NCBI GenBank assembly: GCA_002803225.1
Contig: NXFV01001534.1
Span: forward strand, 1 to 37,026
DNA: 37,026 bases
Direction of reading: 5' to 3'
DNA from: Gamarada debralockiae
Lineage: Eukaryota > Ascomycota > Leotiomycetes > Helotiales > Hyphodiscaceae
The notes under the pieces: model-generated
Databases searched by the model: none
Seen by the model: only the letters and a program-made list of their open reading frames with translations
What the model was told of the DNA's origin: nothing
In this document: positions 31,308 through 37,026 of the stretch, in pieces
Numbering within the stretch: the stretch's first letter is position 1
Layout of the letters: each line of letters starts with the position of its first letter
Made by a program: the position numbers and the translations under genes

Positions 31308-32439
31308 GTCGAGTCAAATTATTTAACCAACCCCACAAATCAGTCCTACAACGACTTGCAGCACAACAACCTAGTTTAAATCGACTTGTAGCACAACATA
31401 TCAGAGTATTGCAACCATGTTCCGCAATGATTTGCAGCTCAACAACCTGCGCCACGACGCTGCCATCGAAGACAGACCTCATCTCGAAGGGGAAGGTGAA
31501 AAGGGGGAAACTTGGGGAACTATTGACTGTCTCAACCGAATAGGCTACATTTTGTGTACCGGAAGGCTACTTCGTACCCTTTCCGTAAAATCGGTGGCCA
31601 GGGCGGTCGGGTCCGCGCAGCAGCTAGGTTTAGCAACGGAACCGTCGAATCGCAGGGAAGATGTTGTTGGGCCATTGAATAAACTTGTAGGCTGTGAGAA
31701 GAATCACAGTCAACAAGGCCGTAAGGGCCGGCGGTTGCTATCGTGATTGGCTGGCTCGGGTGTTAATATTCAAGCTTGACAGTTAATACGAATCTAATAC
31801 ATGACGTTGGGATATTCCCTGACAACAAAAGGTGGGCCATTGACTGGCAGCTCACTCACGCTTTCGTCGTATCCATCAGCTGCATAGAGATATAACTGGA
31901 GTCAGAGAGTTATCGTTGATTGGGAGAGGTTTCTAGAGCACTTTTCCGCCCATCACCAATGAAGGTATGTAAGGCGGACCACACTGCGGGGTCAGGTCAG
32001 GGATCCAGTCACAACTTAGAAGGTTCCGCAAATCATGAAACTTTATTTTCAGCACTGGCATTTAATATCAACAAGCTAGAGCGAGCCACTTCCCATTTCC
32101 TGCCTCGCATTTTGATTCCAAGTCGCCTGGTCTCATGCCTCATGAGTCGAACCTCCTGTTTCCAATAGCCTCGATCGCTCGTATCGCGGACGGTGAAATT
32201 CCTTCGCAGGTCTGACATTCACGGGATGTCTTCTAAATAATAGGACCATAGACTCAGTGGCTGAAGAAACGGAGAGATGCAATGGACAATAACAAATTCC
32301 CCTTATCAATTTGAATGTGATTACCGTTCTGTAACCAATATTGCACGTATTGCTCTTGCTCCGCAGTCTCTGAGGTGGTTTCTTCCACGCTGCCCTTGAC
32401 TCTGTAATGATAAATCCTTGCAAGTGGTGGAAATGTGTC
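31308..32439. other. Intergenic stretch with a short triplicated motif
   Basis: About 1.1 kb. Three related segments (31348-31372, 31380-31398 and 31424-31448) share the core ACTTGCAGCACAACA. An open frame of 109 codons at 31417-31746 has no recognisable family. The rest shows nothing. Confidence 0.45.
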
Positions 32440-34561
32440 TCAAACAATCTCTGGACTGTTGTTGCAACTATCATCCACTTCGGCCTTTTTGATCCACGAG
32501 CAAACTCTTCTTTGCAACAATGGCCAGTACGGTTGGGCGTGTCTAACGGCAAGCCGAATGGCATACACTATGACCATCAGTAGCAAAACCGCAAATCCAA
32601 AAGCTCTTGGGCTCATTTCGAACGGAACAGCCTCCTGTTGCATACTAAAAATAGCAGCCGCGAGTGCGATAGGGTAAAAGACCTAAAATTTGGGAGAGAA
32701 GATTAGCCATGTCATAAAATGTGGGCACAATAACATACAGCGGTGTTGAGCTCAGCAGTAACCCCATTTTCGACAGCTGCTTCTTTGACTTCTAGATGTA
32801 GGCGAAGTTCCAACTATATCTTAAGTGTCAGTGCAACTTTTCCTTAACTACAAGCCTACGAGGAGTAGATGGCATGGGAATGTGACTTACAGCCCTTGAG
32901 AATTCGGTACAACGACTTTTTAGCAGATATAGTCGTTTTTCATCCCCTTCAAGTTCTCGAAAGGTCGCCCTGATCGCACGGAGAGATAGTTGAGCATGTA
33001 TAGAGGTGCCTCGAAAGTAGTCAATGTCCTCTCCAGGAGAACTAAACGACTTCCACGACGCAACCGTATCCGAGAGAACACCATGAAGCCGGCTTAAAAT
33101 GTCGATTGTCTGGCGAGCCCAGTCAAAATCCGCCTTCACCTCTGCAGGTCGCTCTCGTTCAGTTCCAGAGCCGGAAGATAACGTTGGGGAATGCTCTTTG
33201 ATCTACAGTACGAGCATTATCAGCAATCTATATCAGAAGAGGGGATAAAGAGGATTTTGAAATAGGCCCTATACATATTGATTGATACTTTGGTCCAATT
33301 TTCGAATCAGATAGAGCCATTGCTTTCTGACATAATCAATGCGGATTTCGAAGACTCTAATCCAATAGGCGCGCGGACACCAAATCGGGGTATTCACCTG
33401 GAGTTTTTGAGCCGCGATTTGGTCAAAACTCAATTCATCGTAGGTTGAGTCGGCCAGATGTCCATCGATTTCAGTATCAACGAAGCCGTATCCAATCCAA
33501 CGCCAGTTGTCGGTCCCAGTAACAACGCAAGAGATCTGAGCTTCCTGTATCCCCCAAACTTCCTCTGGATCCTGGGCCTCTCCCTGCGATTCGCATGTGT
33601 CTAGTTTCAGGAACGACAGATTTGTCCACCGTCTCCGTGGCTTTACACAGGCTTTGTCGAGGGACTCCTTAGGTGGCGTAGATCTGTCCAGGATAAAGAA
33701 TGGTAGATGCAGGTCTAACTGGAAAGTTGCAATTCCATTAGAAGGGATTTTGACCCCAATTGAGGTTTGGAAGGTCAAGTGTTTACATATAGCGTCTCTT
33801 AACACAATAGCTTGGTGCCAGGATGCAGTTGCTATCAGAGCATGAATGCAAGCAGGACTGAGGTCGGTGACGTAAATGAGTCGTCTCGCGGCATCGGGCA
33901 AATGCTCGTGGTTGAATCGCGGTTCCTTCAAGGCTCGAAAAAGCCCAGTAGCAGTGAGTGGATTCTTGTATTCCCTTGCATCTTCGCTTTCCTCTAAGCC
34001 CGGGCCACTGTTTCGGTCATCAATCCACGCAATCCTCTGCATTCCCGCGAGGCCTTTACCTGCTATTACGTCGGTAAGGCTTTGCCCCCAACAGAAATCC
34101 TTTACTTCTTCAACCTCAAACCGAGAATCCATATTCCCAGAGGCTGCAAAGAAAATTTCAAGGTTATCTCCCACGGCATCAAGTTCCTCCTTCCTAACGT
34201 CGACCAGTACCTTTTGATCGCAAATCGCCCGAAATATCGAAAATTCCGGACACCAGCTGTGCTCTCCTTCGCTGAAATGCTTGGCCTTTACCGCCTCGAG
34301 CTGCTTCATCTCTGCATTGCTGAACTGCTTGGCCTCTGCGTCGCTGAACTGCTTGGCTTCTACCTCTTGGAATGGCTTCATCTCTGCATTGCTGAACCAC
34401 TTCTTCTCTGTGTCGCTGAACTGCTTCATCTCTCCATTGCTGAACTGCTTCTTTTCTTCGTCGCCGAACTGCCGCTTCTCTGCATCCTTGGATCGCTTCT
34501 TCTCTGCATTCCTGCATCGCTTCTTCTCTGCGTCCCCGGATCGCTTCTTCTTGGAACCCAT
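32440..34561 (-). CDS. CorA-like membrane protein with twelve octapeptide repeats (638 aa)
   Basis: This belongs to the fungal CorA-like family (CorA Mg2+ transporter fold, usually of unknown function). Exons are 33275-34561, 32891-33202, 32739-32813 and 32440-32682, with introns of 72, 77 and 56 bp; all junctions are phase 0. Residues 5-100 are twelve tandem octapeptides of the type KKQFSNAE. Residues of about 100-430 form the family's large soluble region (for example WHQAIVLRDAICKHLTFQTS and PRAYWIRVFEIRIDYVRKQW). A helical stalk follows (FDWARQTIDILSRLHGVLSD). Two membrane helices are near residues 560-572 and 584-601. The canonical GMN motif after the first helix is absent; the sequence there is FSMQQEAVPF. 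The start is the first ATG; the open frame extends upstream only to a TTG. Transport activity is doubtful. Confidence 0.8.
34262..34549 (-). repeat. Coding 24-bp tandem repeat (12 copies) in the CorA-like gene
   Basis: Twelve 24-bp units encode octapeptides such as KKRSGDAE, KKQFSNGE, MKQFSDTE and AKQFSDAE. The units differ by several substitutions but none breaks the frame. The consensus is roughly (K/A/M)K(Q/R)FS(N/D)AE. The array occupies nearly all of the first 100 residues. Confidence 0.93.
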
Positions 34562-34936
34562 CACGCTCAAGCCTCGGGCAGTTGCGTCTCGAGAATTTTA
34601 AGGGGGTGATTGTGTCAGGCGGAATTTAAATGCTCCGGGCTAGATATCATAATGGCTAGGTTGATCAGTGATAAATCACGTCAAAAGAGGTTTGAGAGGA
34701 TTCTCACAGTCAGTGGACATAGTCTTGGCTATATGAGTTTGTGGGGATCGAAAATGGGATGAACTATTGGCGTCTGACGACTGCATTGGGTTTCCTCACT
34801 ATCAATCTGGAGTTCTAGGTGGTGGATACCGCTCTCAAATCGAAAGGGAGCAGGCCTAGGAGCTCGATACAAAGGCATGCCGGCCAGTCAAGTATGCGGA
34901 AGACGCCGTTCTCGATGAAGGAGAATTAAAACATTA
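34562..34936. other. Promoter side of the CorA-like gene
   Basis: 375 bp upstream of the CorA-like start on the minus strand. No motif stands out. Confidence 0.45.
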
Positions 34937-35299
34937 TTAATATTTGTATGGTAGTATGGAGCGGGAGTCAGAACTCGGATATCGTACAGAAGGAGCAGAT
35001 ATATTTTCTATCCATGCGAATGAGTCGATGCCAACACGATAGGCAAAAGGAGCCCAAAATATCCTCCGGTAGACCGCCTCGCAGTTATTACTTTCCCAAG
35101 TACTGACCAGCCAGTTGTTCACGCTGATGGCATCCACATGTCTTTCTCGAATATACATGTCGCGAGGCATGTACTGAGGAGTGCTGGTACCCGACTTCCT
35201 ACGTATACTATTTTTGGCGGTCAGTTGATGTTCTGACAGCTCCCAAAGCATTGGAGCTCCACTTACACAGGAACACGTACAGACCGCGTCCTCCTCCAT
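34937..35299 (-). CDS. Unrecognised open frame (120 aa), uncertain
   Basis: ATG 35299 opens a 120-residue frame directly downstream of the Cys-rich gene at 35354-35792. The middle part looks like a folded protein (NNWLVSTWESNNCEAVYRRI and FAYRVGIDSFAWIENI). A possible intron (GTAAGT...AATAG with an ACTGACC branch site) lies near its start, but removing it leads to a stop. It could be a small gene, a terminal exon of something larger, or 3' untranslated sequence. I do not recognise the family. Confidence 0.25.
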   Translation of the reverse strand: MEEDAVCTCSCVSGAPMLWELSEHQLTAKNSIRRKSGTSTPQYMPRDMYIRERHVDAISVNNWLVSTWESNNCEAVYRRIFWAPFAYRVGIDSFAWIENISAPSVRYPSSDSRSILPYKY

Positions 35300-35344
35300 C
35301 CTAGCCTCACTCCTTCCTTCAGCCTCGTCCCCCGATTTCTCACC

Positions 35345-35366
35345 GCAGGTGCGCTATCGCACCTGC
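35345..35366. repeat. Perfect hairpin around the stop codon of the Cys-rich gene
   Basis: A 9-base inverted repeat GCAGGTGCG / CGCACCTGC flanks the four-base loop CTAT. The loop contains the TAG stop codon of the minus-strand gene at 35354-35356. The stem has six or seven G-C pairs. Confidence 0.85.
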
Positions 35367-35792
35367 ACCTTTGTGGTGGGACAGTATGCGCAGCGGGAAC
35401 ATTGGCACTCAGGGCAGGCTCCAGTGTGGATATTGATATTCGATAGGCCGCATTGGCACTAAATTCTCGGGTCAGTCAGGTGTTCCTAAGCTTGACTTTG
35501 TGCCTCTGCCTCCAATACACACTTACACACTGCCAGACGAAGATTGTTCTCCTCTTCGCGGGCGGCTAGAGTCGGGGGTTGTTAGCTTTCTTGCGAGTTG
35601 CATATAGATGAAGAGGGCGAGGCTGGCAACCTTGAGTTCTCGGATTGGCTCATTTAGAGTGAACGTGTCGGTGGAAATACAGGTGTTGCTGTCGTCAGGC
35701 CGCGACACGTCTTCGTCGTCAGTCGTGCAGCTGATCGGGCTGGACGGTAGCGGAACTGCTTCGGTGAGAGATTCAGGACACCGAAATAACAT
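35354..35792 (-). CDS. Small Cys-rich zinc-binding-type protein (101 aa)
   Basis: Exons are 35631-35792, 35527-35565 and 35354-35458, with introns of 65 bp (GTTGCC...CTCTAG, CTAAC branch) and 68 bp (GTAAGT...TTTAG, CTGAC branch). All junctions are phase 0. The first 54 residues are Ser/Asp-rich and probably disordered. After PPAKRRTIFVW comes a dense cysteine cluster: QCCQCGLSNINIH, then CPECQCSRCAYC and a short basic end. The pattern (W.CCxCG...CxxC.xxxC..C) is typical of many small fungal proteins of unknown function that I expect to bind zinc. The ATG used is the first in frame; upstream the frame is open to a GTG, so a further 5' exon is possible. Confidence 0.6.
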
Positions 35793-37026
35793 ATCTGGGT
35801 TCTTCTGAGGCCATTGGGTGATCTGGGAACAGGTCACCACGTTTTGAAGGTGAATTTTATATTATAATCCATAGCTTTTTTCGGGGTAGCCCTAGTGCGT
35901 GGCAATTTCCGCTTAAACTTCCTGGCCAAGCATTCGGCCATGACACTATTGTACGGAAAGGTACTGCAGAGGCGCGCGGACGGACACAGGGGATCAACGG
36001 GGACAGGACAGACCCGACCCGGTCCAACAATCGAAACGAGAGTCCAGAGACCGGAGGGGAAAACATGGGGTGCTTTTGCAATAAAGAGTTTCGATCAGCA
36101 TGAATGAGGATAGGAAATTTCAGAAGGAAAAGGTAGGGCAAGCGCAGGGCAGTTGGACAATTGGATGTAGGGCGCGAGACGAAAGCCCTATGGGAAAGGA
36201 CTGGTTCCAGAGGCACGCGACCCTGTACAGTTTGAAGATTCCCTGCCCCCAACGATATTTTTTTGTCCCCTTGCTTATCTGGCCAAAGCCCCCTCGCTAA
36301 ACACAAACTCTCTTGGTTCCCAACATTTGTTCGGCTCCTTGCTTGAATCAGGCCAGTAACCGTGCGGTCTGTACTGTACCTTAAGAACTGTGCTCTAAGA
36401 GGTCGGCTCTCGACATCTCGTCGGTAGGAGAAGCTCAACTGACTCGGTCACAAGCTAGTGGACACGAGGTATCATCGTATGGCACTGCGTCTACATGAAA
36501 TCCGTCTTGGAAAGGCTCACAAATATTGGAGCACGGAAATTAATTAATTACACGGCATTCGGGGTTCGCCCCTGTTAGTCTGCACCCTTGCCCTAGAGGA
36601 TCGGCGCTAAAAAAAAACCCAATGTGAGGGACAACCCTTGAAATAATTTTTGCGAAACTTAAGGTTTATCAGATCTCCAGTGGTTCTGTACTACAGCACA
36701 GTACTATCCTCCCCGGTTCAATCTAATGAACTAGGGTTTTGCAAGATCGCGCCGTTTGATTGGCTTGAAGACAGTATATCAGGAGACTTTCGCGGGGTTT
36801 AAAGGGCTCTACCCAACCACGAGCTCTACATCCACGTGATCACGATATTCTTACCGTATTCCAACTCAGATCTACACCGTAGTCCATTATATTGAACCAG
36901 GGGGGATAATACAAGTAATTATGTATCGGGAGTACTGGCGTTTCTAACGATTAAAGTTCATTCCGCGCGCGACTTCGAACAAGGGTGTAGATTGAAATGC
37001 TCCAGATCACCCAACCCCCCCCCCCC
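35793..37026. other. Right-end stretch, no supported gene
   Basis: About 1.2 kb to the window end. An open frame of 193 codons on the minus strand (35857-36438) begins with TTG and has no family resemblance, so I left it out. The last 12 bases are all C. I see no telomere-type TTAGGG/CCCTAA repeats. Confidence 0.5.

Noticed and set aside
35857..36438. Open frame of 193 codons on the minus strand
   Set aside because: It begins with TTG, lacks an early ATG and splice context, and its composition (Arg, Pro and Leu scattered) fits no family I know. It is probably a chance frame.
37015..37026. Run of 12 C at the window end, considered as telomere or regulatory tract
   Set aside because: No CCCTAA-type repeat is present. 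A homopolymer at the very end is best explained as a contig-edge or sequencing effect.

Overview
The window is nuclear DNA of a filamentous ascomycete. Its genes are split by short introns (mostly 47-77 bp) with GT(A/C)NGT donors, CTRAC/CTRAT branch sites and YAG acceptors. The protein families are typical of Pezizomycotina: Clr5/ubiquitin-like proteins, a Zn(II)2Cys6 regulator, an MCT-type MFS carrier, CorA-like proteins and AIM24. A Leotiomycetes (Helotiales-like) origin is my impression only. The window ends in a run of 12 C, which looks like a contig edge.

Layout. 1-4.4 kb: three small unrecognised minus-strand genes, at 31-492, 1002-1652 (uncertain) and 2911-3264. 4.4-8.2 kb: a divergent pair of mitochondrial genes, ATM1 (ABC exporter for Fe-S assembly, minus) and AIM24 (plus), sharing a 354-bp gap. 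8.6-9.9 kb: an isopenicillin-N-synthase-like 2-oxoglutarate/Fe(II) oxygenase (minus). 10.5-13.1 kb: a seven-exon gene with an N-terminal Clr5 domain, a ubiquitin-like domain, a Cys4 zinc ribbon and a long disordered tail (minus). 14 kb: a small unrecognised gene (plus). 16-20.6 kb: an MFS monocarboxylate-type carrier, a Zn2Cys6 regulator and a small cupin protein, which may be functionally linked. 21.6-24 kb: a kinesin with a C-terminal helix-hairpin-helix region (kinesin-10/KID type).

From 24 kb the window becomes gene-poor and repeat-rich. It holds two minisatellites, a GRF zinc-finger gene that stops just before one of them, an AT-rich block with imperfect repeats (26.97-28.5 kb), an intact calcineurin-like phosphoesterase (28.6-29.4 kb), a short relic resembling the N-terminus of a DUF3435-type recombinase, and a broken gene resembling BIM1-like secreted copper proteins. 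The last 5 kb has a CorA-like membrane protein with twelve octapeptide repeats and a small Cys-rich protein of about 100 residues.

The left two thirds reads as a conserved core region and the right third as a decaying accessory region. Exon boundaries were worked out by hand from splice signals, reading phase and family resemblance. No transcript or database evidence was available.
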